From Novosphingobium endophyticum (GTDB lineage Bacteria; Pseudomonadota; Alphaproteobacteria; Sphingomonadales; Sphingomonadaceae), in NCBI RefSeq assembly GCF_014640675.1, contig NZ_BMHK01000011.1:62001-126000 (forward strand): a stretch of 64,000 nucleotides of DNA. The letters run 5' to 3'. A program made the translations under genes and the position numbers. Under the pieces are notes generated by a model. The model saw only the letters and a list, made by a program, of their open reading frames with translations. It did no database searches and was not told the origin of the DNA. This document shows positions 53,039 through 61,806 of the stretch, in pieces (the first letter of the stretch is position 1; each line of letters opens with the position of its first letter).

Positions 53039-54091
53039 ATGGCGACGATCGCTGCGAATACTGGCCCGGCCAGGAACTATCCGCTCAATTGCTGGTGGGT
53101 TGCCGCCTTTGCCGACGAAGTCGGGCGCACGCCGCTGGCACGCTGGTTGCTCGACACGCCGGTGGTTCTATATCGGACCGAGGCCGGAGATGTCGTCGCG
53201 CTGGAAGACCGCTGCCCCCATCGGCAGGCGCCGCTGTCATCGGGAAAGATCGAGGGCGACGCGATCCAGTGCGGCTATCACGGCTTCGAATTCGCGCCCG
53301 ACGGTCGGTGCCAGCGGGTGCCGTCGATGAACGGGCCTGCACCGATCCGGGTCGAGACTTTCCCCGTGCGCGAGGAAGGCTTGCTCGTCTGGATTTACCT
53401 TGGCGACAAGGCAGTGATCGACGATGTGCCGCCTCCGCCGAAATTCGACTGGATGACCGATCCGGCCTTCAACGCGCGCAAGGGTTCGATGGAGATTGCG
53501 GCGAACTACCTCCTGCTGAAGGAGAACGTGCTGGACCTGACGCACCTCGGTTATGTCCATGAGTCGAGTTTCGGCATTCTGGACTTCGTCAATCCGCCCA
53601 AGGTGACTACCGAAGGCGACGTCGTCATGTACCGGCAGGCATTCGAACGCAGCCCGCTGCCCGCCGCTTACGCAATCCCGCTGGGGTTCGAACCGGGCAA
53701 GATCTGGACGCGGGTCGGAACCGGAAAATCGTTCTCGCCCGCATCCCACGAAAGCGAGGTCGCCTTCTTCGATCCCGACCAGCCGGACAATTGCAACGGG
53801 CAGGTATGCTTCGCGCACCTGACAACGCCGATCGATGCGACCAGCATGCTGTATTTCTACGTGGTGGGCCGTGACATGATGAACGACGATGCGACGATGG
53901 ATCACTTCGCGGGTTTGCTGGTCCACGGGTTCAAGGAGGACGAAGAGATCCTCGTCAAGGTGCAGCAGACCATCAGCCGCACGCCGCGTCGCGGGTCCAC
54001 CGGGGAACGCAGCGTGAAGGCCGATGCCGCCGGGGTGGAGGCGCGCCGCGCCGTGGATCGCTGGATGGCGCGGGAAACGATCGCGGATTGA
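53039..54091 (+). CDS. Rieske non-heme iron oxygenase, VanA-like (5 of 5)
   Basis: A 350-residue oxygenase subunit. Rieske ligands are C59, H61, C78 and H81 (CPHRQAPLS ... CGYHGF), with the iron site D166-x2-H169-x4-H174 (NVLDLTHLGYVH). I chose the ATG at 53039 because GGGAAG precedes it and the protein then starts like VanA (NYPLNCWWVAAF); the frame upstream to 52937 has no family resemblance. It converges on an ALDH gene. The substrate is unknown. Confidence 0.85.
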   Translation: MATIAANTGPARNYPLNCWWVAAFADEVGRTPLARWLLDTPVVLYRTEAGDVVALEDRCPHRQAPLSSGKIEGDAIQCGYHGFEFAPDGRCQRVPSMNGPAPIRVETFPVREEGLLVWIYLGDKAVIDDVPPPPKFDWMTDPAFNARKGSMEIAANYLLLKENVLDLTHLGYVHESSFGILDFVNPPKVTTEGDVVMYRQAFERSPLPAAYAIPLGFEPGKIWTRVGTGKSFSPASHESEVAFFDPDQPDNCNGQVCFAHLTTPIDATSMLYFYVVGRDMMNDDATMDHFAGLLVHGFKEDEEILVKVQQTISRTPRRGSTGERSVKADAAGVEARRAVDRWMARETIAD

Positions 54092-54115
54092 TCGCCTCGC
54101 GCGCTGCCGGCGCGG

Positions 54116-55648
54116 TCAGTTCATCCGCATGTCGCGCATTTCCGGTTCGAACCAGTCGAACCGCTCGCTGCTCTTGTTGATCATCACCGCCTTGGTCGTG
54201 AAGTAGTAGTCGAAGGATTCCTGACCGCCTTCGCGCATCAGGCCCGAATCCTTGAAGCCGCCCCACGGGAAGGATGCGTCGGCGCGGTGATGGTCGTTCA
54301 CCCAGATCACGCCCGCCTCCAGCCGGTCCACGATGCGATGCGCGCGGGTAATGTCGTTGGTCCTGACAGCAGCAGCGAGGGCGAAGCGCGAGTTGTTGGC
54401 GATGGCGATCGCTTCCTCCTCGTCATCGAACGGGATCACGACCGTGTATGGCCCGAAAACCTCGTCCTGAGCGATCCGCATCTCTGGCGACACGTCGGCA
54501 AAGATGGTCGGCTCCATGTAAAAACCGCGCGAATCGGCAAGCCGGGCAGGCACGTCGCCACCTGCGACCAGCCGTGCGCCTTCGTCGCGGCCGGTCTTCA
54601 CGTAGTCCAGAACGATCTGGCGCTGACGGGCGGAGATCATCGGCCCCATCTGCGTGTGCGGGTCGGTCGGGTCGCCAACGCGGATCGACTTTGCCTTGGC
54701 CGCGAAACGATCCACGAATTCGTCATAGATCGTGCGCTGGACGATGTGGCGCGATGCGCAGACGCAGGTCTGGCCAGCGCCTATGAAGGAGCCGAACGCC
54801 GCGTAGTCCACCGCGCGTTCGATATCGAAATCGTCGAAGGTAAGGACGGGTGTCAGGCCGCCCAGTTCCAGTGTCGTGTGCGTGAAATTGCGCGCCGCGG
54901 CCTGTGCCGCCAACCGGCCCGATTCGGTGCCACCGGTCAGCGCCAGCTTGTTGATGCCGGGGTGCCCGACAAGCGCGCGGCCCGCGTTGGCGCCATCGCC
55001 GGTGACAAGGTTGAACACGCCCGGTGGCAAGCCCGCTTCGCGCATGATTTCCCACAGCCTGATAGCGGTCAGCGGTGTCAGTTCGGAAGGCTTCAGCACC
55101 GTCGTGCAACCCGACGCCAGCGTGGGCGCCAAATTGCGCGAGGCGATCAGGACGGGATGGTTGAAGGGCGAGATATTTGCCACGACCCCAACCGGAACGC
55201 GCTTGGCAAAGGCATGGTACGGGCCTTCGACCGGGATCAGGGGGTCGCGCTTGGCGATCATCAATCCCGCGTAATAACGGTAGATATCGGCCATCAGCGA
55301 AAGCTGCGCACGGGTTTCGCGATAGGGGCGTCCGTTGTTGAGCGTCTCCAGCTCGTAGAGTTCGTCCATGTTGCGTTCGAGCGCGTCGGCGATCTTCAGG
55401 ACGAGCTTGGCGCGCGTGCGGTTCGACATGTTCGCCCAATCGGGATCGCGAAAGGCGCGCTGCGCACTGCGTACCGCCATGTCGACCTCGGCTTCGCCGC
55501 AATTCAGCGTATGCGCGATGGTCGTCCCGTCCCTTGGAGACAGCACGGCGATGGTTTCGCAATCCGGCCGCGCCATTTCGCGCCCGTCTATGAAAAGCCC
55601 GCGGCTTTCGGCAGCAACTGCACCGTCGATAGTGTTTTCGACTTTCAC
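54116..55648 (-). CDS. Aldehyde dehydrogenase, likely LacI-regulated
   Basis: A 510-residue NAD(P)+ ALDH. The general base Glu is in LELGG and the nucleophile Cys in GAGQTCVCASR (C299 if numbered from the in-frame ATG at 55660). I chose the GTG at 55648 because GGAG stands 6 nt upstream; the ATG at 55660 has no ribosome site. Just upstream (55672-55685) is a 14-mer identical in inverse orientation to one before the NahE-like aldolase. It would therefore oxidise the aldehyde that this aldolase releases, a salicylaldehyde-like aromatic aldehyde (inference). Confidence 0.85.
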   Translation of the reverse strand: MKVENTIDGAVAAESRGLFIDGREMARPDCETIAVLSPRDGTTIAHTLNCGEAEVDMAVRSAQRAFRDPDWANMSNRTRAKLVLKIADALERNMDELYELETLNNGRPYRETRAQLSLMADIYRYYAGLMIAKRDPLIPVEGPYHAFAKRVPVGVVANISPFNHPVLIASRNLAPTLASGCTTVLKPSELTPLTAIRLWEIMREAGLPPGVFNLVTGDGANAGRALVGHPGINKLALTGGTESGRLAAQAAARNFTHTTLELGGLTPVLTFDDFDIERAVDYAAFGSFIGAGQTCVCASRHIVQRTIYDEFVDRFAAKAKSIRVGDPTDPHTQMGPMISARQRQIVLDYVKTGRDEGARLVAGGDVPARLADSRGFYMEPTIFADVSPEMRIAQDEVFGPYTVVIPFDDEEEAIAIANNSRFALAAAVRTNDITRAHRIVDRLEAGVIWVNDHHRADASFPWGGFKDSGLMREGGQESFDYYFTTKAVMINKSSERFDWFEPEMRDMRMN

Positions 55649-55671
55649 GAACCTCTCCATTGGTAATGTAC

Positions 55672-55685
55672 GCACACGTGTACAT
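55672..55685. promoter_or_regulatory. LacI-type operator candidate A (GCACACGTGTACAT)
   Basis: A near-palindrome centred on ACACGTGT, 24 nt upstream of the ALDH GTG. Its reverse complement ATGTACACGTGTGC recurs exactly at 60674-60687. The central CG and palindromic form suit a LacI-family repressor, whose gene lies between the two copies. Confidence 0.65.
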
Positions 55686-55852
55686 ACGCTTGGTAATGCC
55701 TGCAATAGGCTCACTGCAGGTGATTTTCTGAATTATAAATAAACATGCCGTTTCGAAACGTGATTGACATAGAAAACGGTGCATGTCAGTCGAAGATAGG
55801 CCGTTAGAACACGGCTCTATCCGACCTATGAGAGTCGGCAGGGATTATAAAG

Positions 55853-55872
55853 AATACGATATATATCGTATT
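55853..55872. promoter_or_regulatory. Perfect 20-bp palindrome before the MFS gene
   Basis: AATACGATATATATCGTATT is a perfect inverted repeat 25 nt upstream of the MFS start. The arms ATACG/CGTAT equal those of the recurring operator, but the spacer is 8 nt instead of 3. It lies between the promoter region and the GGAGAGGG ribosome site and could also affect the mRNA leader. Confidence 0.6.
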
Positions 55873-55896
55873 TTCGGGGTTGGAGAGGGCAGGGCC

Positions 55897-57234
55897 GTGG
55901 CGTCACTTGCGGGGCGTGTTCAATCGCCTGATTATCCACGTGCGCACTACGCTTGGTACGTGGTGCTGGTGCTGCTGGTCGTCGGCATAACGTCCTATCT
56001 CGATCGCAACATCGTTTCCCTGCTGGTGGAGCCGATAAAGGCTGACCTCGACCTGACCGATACCGAGGTCAGCATCCTTCAGGGGATGGCCTACGCGGTG
56101 TTCTACGTGGCGTTCGGACTGCCGTTCGGTGCGATGGTCGATCGGTTCAACCGGCGGCGCCTGCTGGCCTTCGGGATTGCCTTGTGGAGCGTGATGACGG
56201 CTGCCGGCGGCTTTGCCGACACGTACTGGGAACTGTTCGCCGCGCGTGCCGGTGTCGGCATTGGCGAGGCCTGCCTTGCACCGGCTGCGTTCTCGCTGAT
56301 CGCCGACTATTTCCCGCCATCGCGCCGGGGCAGGGCGATGAGTGTCTACAACATGGCCAATTACCTTGGCGGCGGTGCGTCGATGCTGATCGGCGGGCTG
56401 GTGCTGAAGGCCCTGGGCGGCGTGGGTACGGCATACCTTCCCTACATCGGAGAGATCGCCAGCTGGAAGGGCACGTTCATCATCATCGGTGCGCCGGGCA
56501 TCTTGTTGTCCGCCCTGATGTTCACTGTCCGCGAGCCGGAGCGGCGGCAGGTCACTTTGTCCTGCACGGGTTCGAGTGAGGGTTTCATCGAACACATGCG
56601 TAACGCCCCGCGCGTCTATGCGACGGTCCACATCGTCTCGGCCTTCACGGCCTTCACCGGATATGCCGTTGCGGGCTGGATCCCGACCTATTTCGTGCGC
56701 ATCTTCGGGATGCAGGTGGCCGAAGCCGGCGTGATGATCGGGCCTGTCGCTGCGCTGGCCGGGATGGCCGGATGCGTATCCAGCGGATTTCTTACCGACT
56801 GGCTGGTGGCGCGCGATGTGCGGGGCGGACGCTTTGTCGTGCCGCTGGCGTGGTGGCCCTTGGCGCTTGCCGCGCTCGTCGTCATCGTGTTCGCGGGTGG
56901 TCGATCGATGGCGCTGGCGGGTGTCGCGCTGTTCTTCTTCGGCAGCGGCCTCGGCCTCGCCAGCGTTGCGCCGACGATCCACGACATCACGCCCAACCAG
57001 TTCCGCGGGCGCGCCACATCCTTGCACTTTGTCCTGTCCGGCCTGCTTGGCATGACGGCTGCCGTCACGCTTGTCGCGCTGGTCAACGACTACCTGTTCA
57101 AGGACCCGAACGCCCTCGGCAAATCGATGATCGTCGTCCTCACGCCGATCATCTTCGCAAGCTTCATCGCCTGCCTGTCCTGCCGGAATGCCTATGAAGA
57201 ACGGCGCCGCCACTATTTGCAGGCAAACAACTGA
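55897..57234 (+). CDS. MFS transporter
   Basis: A 445-residue MFS carrier of the same group as the broken gene at 48.3-49.6 kb (SYLDRNIVSLLVEPIKADL; GAMVDRFNRRR between helices 2 and 3; GVGIGEACLAPAAFS). About 12 membrane helices. I chose the GTG at 55897, with GGAGAGGG 7 nt upstream, because an earlier in-frame start at 55783 would place the 20-bp palindrome inside the coding region. It is 47 nt ahead of TonB receptor 3, probably one transcript, giving outer- and inner-membrane uptake of the same compound. Confidence 0.87.
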   Translation: MASLAGRVQSPDYPRAHYAWYVVLVLLVVGITSYLDRNIVSLLVEPIKADLDLTDTEVSILQGMAYAVFYVAFGLPFGAMVDRFNRRRLLAFGIALWSVMTAAGGFADTYWELFAARAGVGIGEACLAPAAFSLIADYFPPSRRGRAMSVYNMANYLGGGASMLIGGLVLKALGGVGTAYLPYIGEIASWKGTFIIIGAPGILLSALMFTVREPERRQVTLSCTGSSEGFIEHMRNAPRVYATVHIVSAFTAFTGYAVAGWIPTYFVRIFGMQVAEAGVMIGPVAALAGMAGCVSSGFLTDWLVARDVRGGRFVVPLAWWPLALAALVVIVFAGGRSMALAGVALFFFGSGLGLASVAPTIHDITPNQFRGRATSLHFVLSGLLGMTAAVTLVALVNDYLFKDPNALGKSMIVVLTPIIFASFIACLSCRNAYEERRRHYLQANN

Positions 57235-57281
57235 AGAAAGCCCGGAACAACCGGGCCCTATCGACCCAGGGGAGACCATTG

Positions 57282-59498
57282 ATGAGGAATACACGGTTGC
57301 GCGCGCGGCTTCTGGCCGGCGCAGTCATTGTTGCGGCCATGCCGGGCGCGGCTTTTGCCCAGGATGAAGAACAGCAGGGCGGCATCGGCGAAATCATCGT
57401 GACCGCGCAAAGGACCGAGGAATCGGCACAGCGCGCGCCGGTCGTGATCGATACGGTGACGGCGGACGAGTTGAGCGGCGTTACCGATGTGCGTGAACTC
57501 GCCAACGCGGTGCCGGGGCTGCAATTCGCCAATGCCGGTAATTCGGTGCAGACCTACATTCGCGGCGTCGGTTCGTTCAATGCGAAGTCGGTGCAGGAAT
57601 CCGCCGTCGCCTACAGCGCGGACGGCGTTTACCTCTTCACCACCAGCCAGATCTCGCCCGCGATGTTCGATCTTGCGCGCGTCGAAGTGCTGAAGGGGCC
57701 TCAGGGCACGCTCTATGGCCGCAACGCGAGCGGCGGTGCGGTCAACATCATCACGCAGGGCGCACGGATCGGTTCGCTGGAGGGGTATTTCGAAGGTAGC
57801 CTCGGCAACTATAGCCTGTTCGATTTCACCGGCGTCGTGAACCTGCCCGTCAGCGATAATTTCGCCGTCAGGCTGGCTGGCCACCATGTCGAGCACGACG
57901 GTTACTTGTCCGACGGAACGAGCGATGACGATACGACCGCTGGTCGCGTCCGCGCGCTGTGGGAGCCATCGGCGATGGTCAGCGTGAAGTTCGCTTTCGA
58001 TGCCGCGCGGGTGAGGGGCGTTGGGCCGGGGTCGGTCGTGGTGCCGCGCGTCGACGCCGGACATCCGTGGATCGGCGCGCTCGATCCGCGCAGCGATACG
58101 GGGCCGACTACGGTGAGCGGCTTCCGCCCTCTGGCAGATCCGTTCAACGAGCTGGACCAATGGAGCTCCAGCGTCGAACTCGACTGGGATCTTGGTTTTG
58201 CCACGATGACGGTTTTGCCTGCCTACCGGCACGAAAGCCTGAAGCAGCGCAGCTATGTGCCGGGCTACGGGATCGAGGAAGATGCCGACATCGAGCAGAA
58301 GTCGTTCGAAGCGCGACTGGCCCATCAGGGGGGCGGCATTCGCTGGGTCGCGGGTGCCTACTACCTGGAGGCCACCAACGACGAGACTTTCGACATCATC
58401 AACCCCAACCCGGCGGCCGGGCGTCCGGCGGTCAACCTGTTGGTCAATCCGCTGTCGGTGGAATCCTGGGCCGTCTTCGGCGAGACGACCGTGGACGTGA
58501 CCGACCGCTTCCGGCTGATCGGCGGCCTGCGTTACACCTGGGAAAATTCGACGTCCGGCGGGTACCAGAACCAGATCTATCCCTCTCCGCTCGCGACCGA
58601 AGAATTCCTGCCGGGCGTTGAGGCTGGCGACTTCTACGTCGACGAAGACGTTACCGCCGACGCGGTGACATGGAAGGTCGGTGCGCAGTACGACATTGCT
58701 GAAGTTTCATCGATCTTCGCCACTGTCAGCAAGGGGTTCAAGGGCGGCGGTTCCTACGTCGACCTGGCATCGGTGGACCCCACTTACGCCCCCGAAACGA
58801 TCGTCGCCTACGTCTTCGGTTCGCGTAACCGCTTCTTCGACGATACGCTGCAATTGAACCTCGAGGCGTTCTATTGGGATATCTCCGACCAGCAGATTTC
58901 GTTCGTCGGTTTCAACGTTCTTGGCCAACCGAAATTCCAGACGACCAATGCGTCGGATTCAAAATCGGTCGGCTTCAGCATCGATACGATCTGGTTGCCG
59001 ACCCCTAACGACAGGCTCACGTTCGGTGTCGAATATGTCGATTCCGAATATTCCGACTTCGTGCGCGTGCAGCCGGCCGCTCCCGTCGGCACTCTGTGCC
59101 CGACGACCACCCTGTCGGCAGGGCCGCCGGCGCGTGTCGCGATCGATTGTTCCGGCTTCCCGATGATGCGCACACCGAAATGGGCGGGCAGCGCCAGCTA
59201 TCGTCACGTGTTCGACATGGCGGATGGCGGCGAACTGACCGCAGGTGGCGACATGACCTTCGCGTCCAAACGCTACACCTCGATCGATTTCAGCCCGACC
59301 ACGCTCGACGGTGGCTACGCGATCGTCAACGCCGAAATCGAGTACAAGGCGCCGGAAGCGCGGTGGAGCCTCGCGCTCTGGGGCCGCAACCTGACGGAGG
59401 CCGCCTATTACTCCGGTGGCATCCAGTCCGGCCCTTTCAACCGGCCGACGATCAACCAGCCGCGCACTTATGGCGTGCGCGGACGGATCAGCTTCTGA
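57282..59498 (+). CDS. TonB-dependent outer-membrane receptor (3 of 3)
   Basis: A 738-residue receptor. The signal peptide ends at AFA-QD (about 26). The TonB box is EIIVTAQRTEES, and the plug includes VEVLKGPQGTLYGRNASGG. The barrel ends in ...YGVRGRISF. The ATG at 57282 has GGGGAGACC upstream. A small hairpin (GCCCGG-AACAA-CCGGGC, 57240-57256) lies between it and the MFS gene. It probably imports the substrate of the adjoining LacI-controlled aldolase pathway. Confidence 0.92.
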   Translation: MRNTRLRARLLAGAVIVAAMPGAAFAQDEEQQGGIGEIIVTAQRTEESAQRAPVVIDTVTADELSGVTDVRELANAVPGLQFANAGNSVQTYIRGVGSFNAKSVQESAVAYSADGVYLFTTSQISPAMFDLARVEVLKGPQGTLYGRNASGGAVNIITQGARIGSLEGYFEGSLGNYSLFDFTGVVNLPVSDNFAVRLAGHHVEHDGYLSDGTSDDDTTAGRVRALWEPSAMVSVKFAFDAARVRGVGPGSVVVPRVDAGHPWIGALDPRSDTGPTTVSGFRPLADPFNELDQWSSSVELDWDLGFATMTVLPAYRHESLKQRSYVPGYGIEEDADIEQKSFEARLAHQGGGIRWVAGAYYLEATNDETFDIINPNPAAGRPAVNLLVNPLSVESWAVFGETTVDVTDRFRLIGGLRYTWENSTSGGYQNQIYPSPLATEEFLPGVEAGDFYVDEDVTADAVTWKVGAQYDIAEVSSIFATVSKGFKGGGSYVDLASVDPTYAPETIVAYVFGSRNRFFDDTLQLNLEAFYWDISDQQISFVGFNVLGQPKFQTTNASDSKSVGFSIDTIWLPTPNDRLTFGVEYVDSEYSDFVRVQPAAPVGTLCPTTTLSAGPPARVAIDCSGFPMMRTPKWAGSASYRHVFDMADGGELTAGGDMTFASKRYTSIDFSPTTLDGGYAIVNAEIEYKAPEARWSLALWGRNLTEAAYYSGGIQSGPFNRPTINQPRTYGVRGRISF

Positions 59499-59598
59499 TC
59501 CAGCAGGCGGGTCGGGGAGGGTGGTCCTCGGCCCGCAACCTTCGGGTGACAGGTTGGTTTGCGGCTGTTAGTCCGGCGGTCGACGAGCGGAGGACCGA

Positions 59599-60618
59599 GT
59601 GCGCAGGCCGCAACCGACCCTGAAGGACATTGCTGCCGAACTGAACCTGTCGCACCCGACCGTGTCGCGGGCGCTTTCCGGCCATGCCAGCATCAGCGCC
59701 GAGACGAAGGCGCGGGTGCGGGAGGCTGCAGATCGGCTGGGTTATGTCGTCAACTCCGGCGCACGAATGCTGAAACGCGGGCATGGCAATGTGGTCGGCC
59801 TGCTACTGCCGGACATTACCAACGAGTTCTACGCCGCCGTTGCCAAGAAGCTGAGCGACGATTGCAGCGAGCGGCACCAGCAGCTGATCCTTTCGGTTTC
59901 GGGCGATGACGCGGACAGGGAACTTGCGCTGGTGCGGGCACTGCTGGAAGCGCGGCCGACGGCGATCGTCGTGGCCCTTACGCGCAAGCCTCATCCCGAA
60001 ACCGTTTCCCTGCTTAATACGGTACATTGCGTTCAGTTCATGCAGACCCATCCGGGGCTTGCCGGTCCGCGTGTTACCGTGCGGGCCAGCGGCGGCGCGC
60101 GACTGGCGATCGAGCACCTGTTGTCGCTGGGCCACCGGCAGATCGGTTTCGTCGGTCCGACACTCGACTATGCGATCGGTCAGGCGCGGATGGAGGGCGT
60201 GACGGCGGCGATGAAGGATGCGGGACTTGCCGTGGACCCTGCATGCGTCCGGCTGGGGCCGTCCGATGGCGAATTCGGCTTCGATGCCGTGCTGGAATTG
60301 CTCGCGCTCAAGCCGCGGCCGACTGCCCTTTATCTCTCCAGCGCACCGATCAGCGTTGCGGCGATGCGTGCGCTCACGCGTGAAGGCATAGCCATTCCCG
60401 CACAGTTGTCGGTTGTCGTTGCCGGCGTGTCGCCATGGTACGAGGCATGGCCCGGCGGGCTTACATCGATCACGCTGCCGGTGCGCGATCTTGCCGAAGC
60501 GGCTTCACGCTATGTGGCAGAGGCTGGCGACGGTGAAGCAAGCGAGGGCGAGACAGTCCTTTCCTTCGAACTGGTTGCGCGTGGTTCGACAGCGGCGATT
60601 GCCGGAAACGATAAATAA
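59599..60618 (+). CDS. LacI-family transcriptional regulator
   Basis: A 339-residue repressor with an N-terminal LacI helix-turn-helix and hinge (TLKDIAAELNLSHPTVSRAL, 7-26; GYVVNSGARMLKRG) and a periplasmic-binding-protein-like effector domain. The start is a GTG with GGAGGA upstream. It lies between two copies of a CACGTG-centred operator (55672-55685 and 60674-60687), so it likely represses the ALDH gene and the downstream aldolase operon. Effectors are usually sugars, but here an aromatic or ketoacid is more plausible. Confidence 0.9.
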   Translation: MRRPQPTLKDIAAELNLSHPTVSRALSGHASISAETKARVREAADRLGYVVNSGARMLKRGHGNVVGLLLPDITNEFYAAVAKKLSDDCSERHQQLILSVSGDDADRELALVRALLEARPTAIVVALTRKPHPETVSLLNTVHCVQFMQTHPGLAGPRVTVRASGGARLAIEHLLSLGHRQIGFVGPTLDYAIGQARMEGVTAAMKDAGLAVDPACVRLGPSDGEFGFDAVLELLALKPRPTALYLSSAPISVAAMRALTREGIAIPAQLSVVVAGVSPWYEAWPGGLTSITLPVRDLAEAASRYVAEAGDGEASEGETVLSFELVARGSTAAIAGNDK

Positions 60619-60673
60619 CGATCCTCATCGTTCACTTTTTATGCTAACGCATATTGCGCACCTTCAGCTGCCA

Positions 60674-60687
60674 ATGTACACGTGTGC
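60674..60687. promoter_or_regulatory. LacI-type operator candidate B (ATGTACACGTGTGC)
   Basis: The 98-nt space between the LacI gene and the NahE-like aldolase contains this 14-mer, the exact reverse complement of 55672-55685. It is centred 37 nt upstream of the aldolase start and so is well placed for repression. Confidence 0.65.
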
Positions 60688-60716
60688 ACAAGTGGAGTGA
60701 ATTCGTCAGAGGATGC

Positions 60717-61745
60717 ATGAGCATGGGCAGGCTACCGCAGATCAGTGTCGATGATATCAAGGGCGTGGTGGCGTATCAGCCGACCACGGTGCGGACCGAT
60801 ATCGCGATCGACCGGAATACGAGAAACGCCGTCGATCTGGACGAAGCGGCGCGCGCCGCGGACGTTCTCATCAGGGATGGTGCCAGCGCCATCGTGCTGA
60901 ATGGTACGTTCGGAGAGCTGGCCTCTCTGTCGCTGGACGAGATCATGGATTTCACCCGCGCCGTCGTCGAATCGGTGAAGGATCGTGTGCCGGTTTTCGC
61001 CGGTGCGACCACGCTTAACACGCGCGAGACGATAGAGCGTGCGCGCAAGTTCCGTGCAATGGGCGCGCATGGCCTGAACCTGGGGCGTGGCATGCTTTCG
61101 GCCATGGACGATGTTGCGGTCGTCGAATGGTACAGGGACATCACCGAAGAGTTTCCCGACATGGCGGTGATGCTCTACGACGATGCGCAGGCGTTCAAAC
61201 GGCCGATTACCACTCCGGTCTATCGCGAATTGGCCAAGATGCCGCAGATCGTCGCGTGCAAGTATCGCACGGTGCTGGTCATCAGCAACATGATCGGCAA
61301 CGGCACCTACAACGCCGATTTCGAGGCGGTGAACGGCAGGATCAAGCTGTTGACGCAGGAAACCGACTGGCCGATCGTGAACCGGATGTTCGGGGTTGAT
61401 GCCTGCTGGTCCAGCTACATCAACTGTGCCCCCGGCTTCGTTATGGCCGTGCGCGACGCGGTGGAGGCGGGCGAGCTGGACCGCGCTCAGGCCATGATCG
61501 ACGAATCCCCGTGGCCCGGCGACAAGTTCAGCACGGCTGGCGGTCCGGACAGCTGGCACATGAACAAGATCATGGCGCTCAAGACCCGGATCCACCACGC
61601 GGGATACATCAAGGCCGGTCCGCCGCTGCCGCCCTATCACGTGGCGCCAGCCGAACGCGGCGACACCGCTCGCGAACTCGCCATGCTCGATCGAGAGATG
61701 CAGAAGAAATACCCGCACAGGACCGCGCTGGAGACGGTCGGCTGA
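60717..61745 (+). CDS. NahE-like hydratase-aldolase (trans-o-hydroxybenzylidenepyruvate type)
   Basis: A 342-residue DapA-superfamily class I aldolase. The motifs NAVDLDEAARAAD, NGTFGELASL, TTLNTRETIERAR and, near the C-terminus, AGYIKAGPPLPPY match NahE/PhnE hydratase-aldolases, which split benzylidene-pyruvates into an aromatic aldehyde and pyruvate. The Schiff-base Lys is K182 (ACKY), with Y154 as its Tyr partner. The ATG at 60717 has GAGG 5 nt upstream; an ATG 6 nt later is possible. It starts the LacI-controlled operon with the RraA-OsmC fusion and a 2-hydroxyacid dehydrogenase. Confidence 0.85.
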   Translation: MSMGRLPQISVDDIKGVVAYQPTTVRTDIAIDRNTRNAVDLDEAARAADVLIRDGASAIVLNGTFGELASLSLDEIMDFTRAVVESVKDRVPVFAGATTLNTRETIERARKFRAMGAHGLNLGRGMLSAMDDVAVVEWYRDITEEFPDMAVMLYDDAQAFKRPITTPVYRELAKMPQIVACKYRTVLVISNMIGNGTYNADFEAVNGRIKLLTQETDWPIVNRMFGVDACWSSYINCAPGFVMAVRDAVEAGELDRAQAMIDESPWPGDKFSTAGGPDSWHMNKIMALKTRIHHAGYIKAGPPLPPYHVAPAERGDTARELAMLDREMQKKYPHRTALETVG

Positions 61746-61806
61746 GCGATAGGCCATGCCGCGCGTCGAAAGGCCGGCGCGCGGCGGAGAGGAGTGACCG
61801 GCAGAG

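Noticed and set aside
57240..57256. Hairpin GCCCGG-AACAA-CCGGGC between the MFS and TonB receptor genes as a terminator
   Set aside because: It has no T-run and lies within a 47-nt gap of an apparent operon. It may tune mRNA stability, but termination is not supported.
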